From the NCBI GenBank assembly GCA_000695745.1, contig ASHK01000267.1, forward strand, positions 1-7,790: a stretch of 7,790 nt of DNA. Reading direction: 5' to 3'. Source of the stretch: Vibrio madracius. Its GTDB lineage: Bacteria; Pseudomonadota; Gammaproteobacteria; Enterobacterales; Vibrionaceae. Numbering within the stretch: the first letter of the stretch is position 1; each line of letters starts with the position of its first letter. The position numbers were made by a program, and so were the translations under genes. Below, piece after piece: positions 1 through 6,428 of this stretch. The notes under the pieces were generated by a model. That model worked only from the letters and a program-made list of their open reading frames with translations. It searched no databases and was not told where the DNA came from.

Positions 1-536
1 TTGATGACCGCTTCAAGCCAGTTGTTATCGACGGTCATCCCTGACCACTCAGCCGTGCGAAACAGCCACTGCTCGTCCATTTCAATCGCAGAAACATGTG
101 GTGACTTGGGCAAAGCCAAAACATCAGGAACAACCTTTTTAACGTCAATACCATGCTGTAAAAACGCGTCAAGAACCTCAGATAAATAACGTTTATCAAC
201 CGCGCACACTGCTGCTGAGTCGGCATGCTTGTTGAGAATCGTAAAATGCAGCTGTTCAACATCTTGGGCAATATCATCTTCTACCAAAAATGGCAGCATG
301 GTATCAAACTGTCGAGCACCACCAGCAGGGATCTCAACTTGAGCGAAGTGAACATCCTGCGCACATAACATGAGCATAGTGACACGCTGCTGCGCGTATT
401 CTTTGATCTCTTCGAGCTGCGCTAAACTGTCTAGCACACCACTCGCTATCACTTCTTGCTGATTGGTCGACCAAACCGCCCAATGCACAGGGCTAGTCGG
501 TTGACTATTCAGGCGAACGGTTAAAAACTCGCTCAC
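1..536 (-). CDS. gspL: Type II secretion assembly protein GspL (EpsL), N-terminal part
   Basis: GspL spans the inner membrane once and anchors the ATPase GspE to the platform, working with GspM. The frame is open from GTG at 536 to the left edge, giving 178 residues of an expected 400 or so. It starts [20 protein letters not shown], nearly the same N-terminus as V. cholerae EpsL, followed by WSTNQQEVIASG, VEIPAGGARQFDTMLPFLVED and IAQDVEQLHFTIL. This is the cytoplasmic actin-like domain that holds the N-terminal domain of GspE; the membrane helix and periplasmic domain lie beyond the window. GGAGGA (546-541) sits four bases before the start, supporting GTG. The start overlaps the end of gspK by 32 bases, so the two are probably translationally coupled. 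No frameshift is seen in the visible part. Confidence 0.94.
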   Translation of the reverse strand, partial: MSEFLTVRLNSQPTSPVHWAVWSTNQQEVIASGVLDSLAQLEEIKEYAQQRVTMLMLCAQDVHFAQVEIPAGGARQFDTMLPFLVEDDIAQDVEQLHFTILNKHADSAAVCAVDKRYLSEVLDAFLQHGIDVKKVVPDVLALPKSPHVSAIEMDEQWLFRTAEWSGMTVDNNWLEAVI

Positions 537-1527
537 GAAATCCTCCAAAACGACGGCGAACTACCGTCACATCTTGCCTATCTTGGCTAAAAAATAAGGT
601 TCTTAATCGCAGTCTCGACTCATCGACAACCACCTGCGCGTCTAACTCGAAGTACGCACTGTCGACAGTCAGATACGGGGAGCCTTGCTGCTTAGTGTTG
701 TCATCCACAGCACCCATCTGTGGCTCTGCTAAAAACTGATTAACACCTGACCATCCATCAAAGGGGCGATTTTCAATAAGCTGTTTGGCATTATCCACTG
801 ACAAATTTGGTGCAAACAGCGCTGCGAGTAATGGTGCCTGATCGGCCGAAATCGTATTCACATTGAGCTGCCAACTGGATGCCGGTAACGCACACACTAA
901 TGGGCAATTTTCAACATGGCTTCTCCAGACATCTGATTAATTGCCCTTAGCTCAGAGCTGTCCGCAATTAGACCATTGGCAGCGACATACGCTGGCGACA
1001 AAGACTCGTAATAACTGTCCCCAACGCCAGAGACAGAGCGAACGCTCGTCTCCTTATTGATAAACTCCCATGTCGAATCAGCAATTTGTTCGGCTTGGTA
1101 GTTTTCTACGCCCGTTTCTTCGAGCAAACGCTGAAAGAAACGCACCAAAAATGGTTTAGTGGCACTATTCGCATTTGGTACCACATTGGCTAAAGCGTTC
1201 ACATTGAAGCATGATTGCATATCTCGAATGTAACCCGTTGCTTGGCCATAATCGAGTGGATAAGTGCGCTCTTCGAGAGCCCAAGGCTGATTTAGATTGA
1301 CGCTGTCTTTGTTATCCTTGTAGCTTTCTTTTATTGCCACAGAGGCCAACGCCTCAACACCAATAGCATACCAATAGGCCTGTTGATAATTAATCTGATT
1401 CGAAGCGCGAGTGAATTGGCTAAACAAGCGTTCCGACATCGTGGCGGCTATTGATACCATGATGGCTAAAAGCAGCAGAATAACAATCAAAGCGACCCTT
1501 TTGGGAGTTAGGCATCACTCTCTTCAC
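505..1527 (-). CDS. gspK: Minor pseudopilin GspK (EpsK), frameshifts near the start and in the middle
   Basis: GspK is the largest minor pseudopilin and caps the tip of the pseudopilus. The start is GTG at 1527, six bases after a strong AAGGAGG (1540-1534) and overlapping the gspJ stop as GTGA. The leader reads MKRVMPNSQ and is then out of frame with the mature region [20 protein letters not shown]. Adding one A and one G to the AAAAGGG run at 1502-1496 gives QKG followed by VALIV, the expected cleavage site. As in GspK generally, mature position 5 is Val, not Glu. A second break near 902-904 (GCC-CAT-TAG) is healed by one C, giving [22 protein letters not shown]. The restored protein is about 341 residues, the family length (about 336 in V. 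cholerae), with the helical domain ([17 protein letters not shown]-like AINQMSG) and the C-terminal helix-hairpin-helix-like WSGVNQFL. It overlaps gspL by 32 bases. Confidence 0.93.
541..546 (-). promoter_or_regulatory. gspL ribosome binding site within gspK
   Basis: GGAGGA lies four bases before GTG 536, in the final codons of gspK (TTT-GGA-GGA-TTT). It fixes the gspL start, which opens MSEFLTVRL. Confidence 0.8.
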
Positions 1528-2219
1528 GAGTTGCCTCCTTGATTATTTCCACCTTGATTACCACTGCCATCTTGGTTCCCACCACCATTATTTGGTGCTG
1601 ATGATGCATTGATAGTACCTGCCGCAGTCAGGTAAATCCGGGTTATTTCACCATAGTCTTCAAAGGTGAGTTTAATCTCGACCGCTAATGGCAATGACAA
1701 ATCAGCTTGCCACTCCTTAAGCCACGTTTCCCCATTGTAGAAACGCATATCAAAATCTTCTACACCACTAAAAATCGGAAGCACAACTGGAGGCTCACCC
1801 ACCGCGGTGTCTGGATAACGCCACCATACTCTTTCCAGCTTACCCTGCTTTAATCGATAACCAATTTTCGCCACTTCACCGCGTGGAAATTGATTTTGCG
1901 GATTAAGCCACCCTAAACGAGTAAAAAGTAACCCTTTCCCTTCAGACTCCAATAAATTAGGCTGCCACAAGATCAGTCGATTTTCCGGCGCTTGTCCTTC
2001 GTGTCGAAACTGCCTAAGTGCCATTTGCCTGAAGTCACTATCCAGATAGACAAACCCACGCTGGATTTCCTGTAAACGGGCACTGCGCTCCTGTGAGAGC
2101 TCATTACTTCGCTGAACTTGGTTCACCACTTGATAAGCAGCAACACTGAGGCTGGCAAAGATGGCTATTGCCACTAAGACTTCAATCAGAGTAAAGCCTT
2201 GAGAACGCTTACCTATCAA
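1524..2219 (-). CDS. gspJ: Minor pseudopilin GspJ (EpsJ) with Gly/Asn-rich tail
   Basis: GspJ is a tip-complex minor pseudopilin that binds GspI and GspK. The start is TTG at 2219, supported by GAGGAG (2230-2225) five bases upstream and by the resulting leader MIGKRSQG, cleaved before FTLIEVLVAIAIFASLSVAA with Glu at +5. The gene start overlaps the gspI stop by 11 bases. The body shows GspJ features: ELSQERSARLQEIQRGFVYL after the helix, DFRQMALR, GKLERVWWRYPD and the SGVEDFDMRFYNG strand. At 231 residues it is slightly long (about 221 in V. cholerae), because it ends in a 22-residue tail (210-231) made almost only of Gly, Asn, Gln and Ser. The stop TGA overlaps the gspK GTG start as GTGA. 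No frameshift was seen. The tail is either a natural linker-like extension or a local repeat expansion. Confidence 0.95.
   Translation of the reverse strand: MIGKRSQGFTLIEVLVAIAIFASLSVAAYQVVNQVQRSNELSQERSARLQEIQRGFVYLDSDFRQMALRQFRHEGQAPENRLILWQPNLLESEGKGLLFTRLGWLNPQNQFPRGEVAKIGYRLKQGKLERVWWRYPDTAVGEPPVVLPIFSGVEDFDMRFYNGETWLKEWQADLSLPLAVEIKLTFEDYGEITRIYLTAAGTINASSAPNNGGGNQDGSGNQGGNNQGGNS
1527..1592 (-). repeat. Low-complexity Asn/Gly/Gln repeat at the 3' end of gspJ
   Basis: Twenty-two codons give nine Gly, seven Asn, three Gln, two Ser and one Asp. The unit AAY-CAA-GGN-GGN recurs (AAT-CAA-GGT-GGA, AAT-CAA-GGA-GGC, and a looser AAC-CAA-GAT-GGC), which suggests growth by local duplication. In the protein it would be a flexible, disordered tail (residues 210-231). 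Confidence 0.75.
1534..1540 (-). promoter_or_regulatory. gspK ribosome binding site within the gspJ tail
   Basis: AAGGAGG, a strong Shine-Dalgarno match, lies six bases before GTG 1527 and is made by the Gln-Gly-Gly codons (CAA-GGA-GGC) of the gspJ C-terminal tail. Its position selects GTG 1527 over the in-frame GTG at 1518 and ATG at 1515. Confidence 0.8.
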
Positions 2220-2565
2220 CGTAGCTCCTCACCGTCACAATAGGACTGGCTTTTTTATCTAAAGCAACGCTCACATCCACAGCTTTGAGTAAGTTATCCG
2301 ATGTTTTAACCGGTGTTACGCTCCAAAACCACTCTCGTCCTGCTAATTTCTCGCTCCCTTTTTGGGCTTTAAGTGCAGATGTATCTAGCATAACTTTGGC
2401 CATCTGATTATCCACGACCATTGCCGCAAAGGCTTTGTCTTCGAGATAGTTCAAGGTATTGATATGCTGACTCACCGAACGAATGATCGCAATGGCCGCC
2501 GTTGCAAAGATGGCAAGGGCAATCAGTACTTCAAGTAAAGTCATCCCTCTAGCGTCTGTTTTCAT
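2209..2565 (-). CDS. gspI: Minor pseudopilin GspI (EpsI)
   Basis: GspI is the minor pseudopilin that forms the tip complex with GspJ and GspK and starts pseudopilus assembly. The gene is intact at 118 residues, almost exactly the family length (about 117 in V. cholerae). The leader MKTDARG is short and charged, and cleavage is expected before MTLLEVLIALAIFATAAIAI, with Glu at mature position 5. The globular part carries the typical VVDNQMAKVML stretch after the helix and a C-terminal GREWFWSVTPV strand. ATG at 2565 is preceded by AAGGA (2575-2571) five bases upstream, inside the end of gspH. The stop TAA (2211-2209) lies inside the first codons of gspJ, so translation of the two is probably coupled. 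No frameshift was seen. Confidence 0.95.
   Translation of the reverse strand: MKTDARGMTLLEVLIALAIFATAAIAIIRSVSQHINTLNYLEDKAFAAMVVDNQMAKVMLDTSALKAQKGSEKLAGREWFWSVTPVKTSDNLLKAVDVSVALDKKASPIVTVRSYVDR
2225..2230 (-). promoter_or_regulatory. gspJ ribosome binding site supporting a TTG start
   Basis: GAGGAG lies five bases before TTG 2219, inside the end of gspI. No ATG or GTG is well placed in this frame near the leader, and the TTG gives an eight-residue leader ending in Gly before FTLIE. The rare start codon may lower translation of this low-copy subunit. Confidence 0.7.
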
Positions 2566-3151
2566 TCCAATCCTTGTCGTCCATTAACTGCAGCGAACCA
2601 TTTTCTTGGATCTGTACATACCAAGATTGCCTTTAAGCGCTCGATTAACAGGTGCTAACACAAAGGTTCCCGGAGTGATCTCTCCGCTGGAAAGGATAAA
2701 AACTTGCGGCGGTTTTCTACTTTTTTCTTTTTCTCGACGTCAGCGAACATATCTTCATCAAACAAAGATCCCGGCTCAAACAATCTATCGTCATTGCCCA
2801 TACGCCACTACTTAAATCGAGTTTGACAGTCATCTCTTCCGGCAGAGTGGTTTGTTCAGGAATCTGATTCAATGACACTCTTTGCCAACCATCCGCTTTA
2901 AGCTCTAGAAACACATACTGCTTTTTATCTTCGTCAACTCGTATTCCAAAGTCCTTTCCAGCTAACATCGCTTCTTCATTGAAGAGCTGAATTCTTTGGA
3001 ATAAGCGCTGAGCATGTTGTTTCACTTGTTCATCTTGTGGCTGAGGTAACGTTGAAATGACCGCCACGGCACTGATGGATAACAGCACCAATACTAGGAG
3101 CACTTCCAGCAAAGTGAAGCCTTGATGATGTTGTCGTATGAAAGAACGCAT
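2549..3151 (-). CDS. gspH: Minor pseudopilin GspH (EpsH), three frameshifts
   Basis: GspH is a minor pseudopilin thought to link the I-J-K tip to the GspG shaft. It begins MRSFIRQHHQG, cleaved before FTLLEVLLVLVLLSISAVAV with Glu at +5. Three single-base losses break the frame. Near 2792, one G restores VWAMDDRLFEPGSLFDED, a strongly GspH-like stretch. In the A-rich tract at 2713-2732, one A restores PPQVFILSSGEITP; its exact place is ambiguous. Near 2629, one C restores KGQSWYVQIQENGSLQLM. The restored protein is about 201 residues, against about 194 in V. cholerae EpsH, and ends at a TAG (2551-2549), overlapping gspI by 17 bases as expected in this operon. As written, translation would stop after 144 residues. 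The upstream ribosome binding site is weak (AGTGG), right behind the hairpin after gspG. Family identity is firm; the exact C-terminal sequence is inferred. Confidence 0.9.
2571..2575 (-). promoter_or_regulatory. gspI ribosome binding site inside the end of gspH
   Basis: AAGGA lies five bases before ATG 2565, within the restored C-terminal codons of gspH (GAC-AAG-GAT-TGG). It supports the short MKTDARG leader. Confidence 0.65.
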
Positions 3152-3162
3152 GGCATACCACT

Positions 3163-3191
3163 AAAAAAGGTAGGGCGAGAACTCGCCCTAC
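3163..3191 (-). terminator. Hairpin plus T-run after gspG: intrinsic terminator or attenuator
   Basis: In coding sense, perfectly complementary 10-base arms (GTAGGGCGAG and CTCGCCCTAC) separated by two bases are followed by one C and six T. The arms occupy 3191-3182 and 3179-3170, and the T-run 3168-3163. In RNA the loop would open to four or so bases, leaving a GC-rich 9-bp stem. This is a textbook Rho-independent terminator shape. It lies ten bases after the gspG stop and about 11 bases before the gspH ATG, inside the operon. Since gspH-L must still be made, it is most likely leaky; it could also protect the 3' end of a gspG-ending transcript. Confidence 0.85.
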
Positions 3192-3201
3192 TGATTACCT
3201 A

Positions 3202-3644
3202 TTACTGGAAGTCTTGAATGTTCCAGTTGCCAATATCGGCTGCCGCACCTTCACCACCCTCTTGGCCATCGGCACCCAGTGTAAAGATGTCGATCGTGCC
3301 TTATCACCTGGGCTAAGATATTGATAATCATTGCCCCATGGATCATTCGGTAAACGACGAATATAACCACCATCACGATAGTTACGAGGCTCTGGGTTAC
3401 CCGGTTTAGTCACTAGCGCTTCAAGACCTTGATCCGTCGTTGGATAGACGCTGTTGTCTAACTTGTACATATCAAGGGCATTTTCTAACGCGACAATATC
3501 GGTAATGGCTTTCTGCTGATCCGCTTTCTCTTTATTACCCAAAAGATTAGGAACAACAAAGCTTGCCAAAATACCTAAGATAACGACAACCACCATTACT
3601 TCGAGTAACGTAAAGCCTGCTTGTTTTCTGTTTGTTTTTCTCAT
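3202..3644 (-). CDS. gspG: Major pseudopilin GspG (EpsG), one frameshift near the C-terminus
   Basis: GspG is the main subunit of the periplasmic pseudopilus. It is made as a prepilin, cleaved and methylated by the prepilin peptidase, then polymerised by GspE. The restored protein is 147 residues, normal for the family. ATG at 3644 is chosen because GGAGAG (3654-3649) sits five to six bases before it; a GTG at 3665 would place that site inside the coding region. The basic leader MRKTNRKQAG is cut before FTLLEVMVVVVILGILASFV, with the conserved Glu at mature position 5. Family signatures PTTDQGLEALVTKP and NDPWGNDYQYLSPG follow. Near 3299 the frame breaks: one added G (GGC to GGGC in coding sense) restores DKGTIDIFTLGADGQEGGEG and an ending of GNWNIQDFQ with TAA at 3204-3202. 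The shifted frame instead gives an unrelated tail. A hairpin terminator follows ten bases after the stop. Confidence 0.96.
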
Positions 3645-3648
3645 TTCT

Positions 3649-3654
3649 CTCTCC
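3649..3654 (-). promoter_or_regulatory. gspG ribosome binding site that fixes the ATG start
   Basis: GGAGAG lies four to six bases before ATG 3644. It shows that translation begins with MRKTNRKQ and not at the in-frame GTG 21 bases upstream, which would lengthen the prepilin leader to 17 residues and put this site inside the gene. Confidence 0.8.
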
Positions 3655-3664
3655 AAAGAAAACA

Positions 3665-3678
3665 CCTCTAGATAGAGG
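3665..3678 (-). repeat. Short inverted repeat upstream of gspG
   Basis: CCTCTA and TAGAGG arms are separated by two bases in the gap between gspF and gspG, ten bases upstream of the gspG ribosome binding site. It could form a 5-bp RNA stem with a 4-base loop in the gspG leader. It lacks a T-run, so it is not a terminator. A role as a processing or stability element is only a guess. Confidence 0.4.
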
Positions 3679-3703
3679 GTTGTGATTTCATTATCTGATT
3701 AGA

Positions 3704-4932
3704 TTATCCAGACATTAAATTGTTCATTTCTAAAATTGGCATCAATGTCGCCATTACGATAAATAATACCAAACCAGCCATTAGGGCGATTAAGGCGGGA
3801 GTAAAAATTCCCAAAGCAATGTTTATCGTCGATTCAAAGTTCTGATCTTGGTTATCAGCGGCACGCGTTAACATGCTTTCGAGCTCACCACTTTGCTCAC
3901 CACTAGCAATCATATGCAACATCATAGGAGGGAACAGTTTGGTTTGTTCTAGTGCTTTGCGCAGACTTGCGCCTTCTCGCACATTATCGGCGGCAGTAGA
4001 TACTTGCTTCTTCGCAAAATGATTGGTCATCACATCCACCGACACTTTCATGCCTTCAAGAATAGGAATCGCACTCGAAGTACAGATCGCCAGCGTTCGA
4101 GCAAAGCGAGAGGTGTTTAGGCCACGTGCAATTTTACCTATCAAAGGAAGGCTGAGCACCTTGGTATCCCAACTCATTCGTATGGCTGGTCTTTTCAATG
4201 CCGCTTTGAATAGGTAGAGCAGCACTAGAAACACTGCGACAACGACAATGCCCCACTGTTGTACAAAATCACTGGAAGAGAGCAAGAACTGCGTCGACTT
4301 AGGTAACTCTTGTCCCATTTGAACAAACTGGCCGACGATTTTAGGTACTACCGCTGCTAACAAGAACGCCACAATAGCAACAGCAAACACCACCAGCACA
4401 ACTGGATAAATCATGGCCTGTTGCAATTTGGAGCGAAGTTTTTGACGGTTTTCAGCGTAATCCGCTAAACGCTCAAGGATAGAATCTAAATGGCCCGATT
4501 TTTCGCCAGCAGCAACCATGGAGCGAAAGAGTTCATCAAAGATATGCGGATACTCCGCCAAACTGTCTGACAGTGTATAACCTTCGGTGACTTTAGAGCG
4601 TATTGCTGCCAGCATGCTACGAATTCGTGGCTTCTCTGATTGCTCTGAGACGGCTTTTAAACACTCCTCCAACGGCATACCCGATTGCACTAGAGTCGAT
4701 AATTGACGCGTAATCAGGCTAAATCAGGTGTACTGATACCCCGCTTAAAGGTGGGCTTTGACGTCTCACCATTAGCATTTTTGCTCGACTTGCCTTTCGC
4801 TTCGACAATATCGATAGGTATCATGCCTTGCTCTTTTAGGCGTAAGCGAGCTTGGCGAGCATTGTCTCCCTCGACTAACCCTTTTACTTGCTTCCCTTTG
4901 GCAGTCAGAGCCTTATATTCAAACGCTGCCAC
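3704..4932 (-). CDS. gspF: Type II secretion inner-membrane platform protein GspF (EpsF), one frameshift
   Basis: GspF is the polytopic inner-membrane protein at the core of the assembly platform, contacting GspE and GspL. Restored, it is 409 residues, the usual length. The start is GTG at 4932, directly after the gspE stop, with AAGGAA six bases upstream inside gspE; it opens MAAFEYKALTAKGK, the classic N-terminus. Two repeated T2SSF domains follow (roughly 75-195 and 275-400). Predicted membrane segments lie near 175-195 (YPVVLVVFAVAIVAFLLAAV), 227-242 (WGIVVVAVFLVLLYLF) and 374-400. The frame breaks near 4717: GAT-TTA-GCC-TGA reads into a stop, while one added C gives GCC-CTG-ATT-ACG-CGT, encoding the expected DLALITRQLSTLVQSGMPL. 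No sequence is lost across the break, so a homopolymer deletion in the sequence is the simplest cause. It ends with TAA 59 bp before gspG. Confidence 0.95.
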
Positions 4933-6426
4933 TTATGCTTCCTTGGTCACGCGCATGACTTCTTCAAGAGAGGTGATACCGAGCTTCACCTTTTCGAAAC
5001 CGTCATCTCGAATACTTGGAGTATGTGAACGCACAGCTTTTTCGATGGCCTGCTCACCCGCTTCGTCATGAATGAGGGTCTGCACCTTGTCATCCACCAT
5101 CAACAGTTCGTGAATCCCGGTACGACCACGATAGCCTTTATGGTTGCACGTTTCACAACCAATAGCCTTGTGGAGCACTAGCTCCTCATGTTCCTTCATC
5201 CCAAACAGCTGCTTCGTGGCTCCATCAGCTGGGTAAGGCGCTTTACAGTCATTGCACAGTGTCCTTACCAAACGCTGAGCAAGAACGCCAAGTAAAGAAG
5301 AAGAAATCAGAAACGGTTCAATGCCCATATCACGCATTCGCGTAATCGCACCAACAGCCGTATTGGTGTGTAGTGTCGACATCACCAAGTGGCCAGTTAA
5401 TGAGGCTTGAACAGCAATTTGGGCCGTTTCAAGATCGCGAATCTCACCCACCATCACCACGTCGGGGTCTTGACGTAGAATGGCACGCAAACCTCGAGCA
5501 AAGGTCATGTCAACTTTGGGGTTAACCTGCGTCTGACCGATACCGTCGATATCAAATTCAATAGGGTCTTCAACGGTCAGTATATTGCGCTCATTACTGT
5601 TGATCTCTTGGAGACCTGCATACAACGTCGTGGATTTACCAGAACCCGTTGGTCCAGTCACCAAAATGATGCCGTGTGGCCTTTTGATAAGATGTCTAAA
5701 GTTTTCATGGTTGGCTGGAGTCATACCTAAACTATGCAAATCTAGGCGTGTCGCGTTTTTATCTAGTAGACGCATCACCACTCGTTCACCGTGTGACGAT
5801 GGCATCGTAGAAACACGAACGTCTACCGCTCTACCACCAATCCGCAAGGAGATGCGACCATCTTGAGGCACTCGCTTCTCGGCAATATCCAGCTTAGCCA
5901 TTACTTTGACACGCGATACCAACAGTGGTGCTAACTTGCGACTTGGCGCCAACACATCACGCAGTACCCCATCAACACGAAAACGAATCGACAGTAGTTT
6001 TTCAAAAGTTTCAATATGAATATCCGAGGCCCCTTCTTTAATGGCCTCTCCAAGCATGGCATTGATTAGCTTGATAATTGGTGCATCATCATCCGATTCC
6101 AACAAGTCTTCATCTTGCGGTAGCTCTTCAGCTAATGAAAAGAAATCATCACTGTCCGCACCGATATCTTCCATCAACTGACGAGCCTCCGAAGAGTCAC
6201 GTTGATACGCTTGAGTGAGCTTTGAATCAAACTCTTCAGAAGAGAGAACCTGTAACGAAAACGGTTGACGGAACACTCGCTTAACTTCTTGTAGTGCATT
6301 TAGCGCCAACGGCTCTACGTAGTAGAGCACTGCGTCCGATTCTTGGGACTCGAATACCACCTTAAAGCGATTAGCAAAACTAAACGGTAGACGAGTCACC
6401 AAAGGGTGATGCTGGATAGTGTCCAT
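4933..6426 (-). CDS. gspE: Type II secretion traffic ATPase GspE (EpsE)
   Basis: GspE is the cytoplasmic hexameric ATPase that drives pseudopilus assembly. Its N-terminal domain binds GspL at the inner membrane. The protein is 497 residues and uninterrupted, close to the roughly 500 usual for Vibrio EpsE. Visible motifs are the N-terminal GspL-binding region (about 1-100, ending in an acidic linker), Walker [10 protein letters not shown] (258-266), the Asp box around TVEDPIEFD (284-292), Walker B ending in [12 protein letters not shown] (320-331), the His box around [14 protein letters not shown] (344-357), and a zinc-binding tetracysteine unit CNDC (391-394) with CETC (424-427) that is typical of GspE. 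All catalytic elements are intact. It starts with ATG 2 bp after the gspD stop, with only a weak purine-rich stretch upstream, so it is probably translated by coupling to gspD. Its TAA stop abuts the GTG start of gspF. Confidence 0.98.
   Translation of the reverse strand: MDTIQHHPLVTRLPFSFANRFKVVFESQESDAVLYYVEPLALNALQEVKRVFRQPFSLQVLSSEEFDSKLTQAYQRDSSEARQLMEDIGADSDDFFSLAEELPQDEDLLESDDDAPIIKLINAMLGEAIKEGASDIHIETFEKLLSIRFRVDGVLRDVLAPSRKLAPLLVSRVKVMAKLDIAEKRVPQDGRISLRIGGRAVDVRVSTMPSSHGERVVMRLLDKNATRLDLHSLGMTPANHENFRHLIKRPHGIILVTGPTGSGKSTTLYAGLQEINSNERNILTVEDPIEFDIDGIGQTQVNPKVDMTFARGLRAILRQDPDVVMVGEIRDLETAQIAVQASLTGHLVMSTLHTNTAVGAITRMRDMGIEPFLISSSLLGVLAQRLVRTLCNDCKAPYPADGATKQLFGMKEHEELVLHKAIGCETCNHKGYRGRTGIHELLMVDDKVQTLIHDEAGEQAIEKAVRSHTPSIRDDGFEKVKLGITSLEEVMRVTKEA
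4939..4944 (-). promoter_or_regulatory. gspF ribosome binding site inside the end of gspE
   Basis: AAGGAA falls in the last sense codons of gspE (ACC-AAG-GAA-GCA-TAA), six bases before the GTG start of gspF. It supports the GTG start, which yields the conserved MAAFEYKAL N-terminus. Confidence 0.7.
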
Positions 6427-6428
6427 AA

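Noticed and set aside
35..277. Minus-strand open frame of 80 residues near the left edge
   Set aside because: It is an out-of-frame reading of gspL; the true frame runs open from 536 to the edge and matches the conserved EpsL N-terminus.
2713..2732. Programmed frameshifting in gspH, or similarly at AAAAGGG in gspK
   Set aside because: Slippery-looking runs exist, but a single cause must also explain breaks at plain CC, CCC or GG runs in gspD, gspF and gspG, and programmed shifts are not known to me in these genes.
3645..3703. Promoter for gspG in the gspF-gspG gap
   Set aside because: No convincing -35/-10 pair could be seen; the gap is short and AT-rich by chance.
3684..3709. AT-rich imperfect inverted repeat at the gspF stop
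   Set aside because: The 7-bp stem has a mismatch and almost only A/T pairs, and no T-run follows; it is likely chance.
4703..5071. Plus-strand open frame of 122 residues over gspE/gspF
   Set aside because: It lies antisense to well-conserved T2SS genes, has no recognisable domain and no supported ribosome binding site; the same applies to the other plus-strand frames (1-189, 2606-2815, 4023-4217, 5585-5866, 6592-6783, 6820-7191, 7155-7583).
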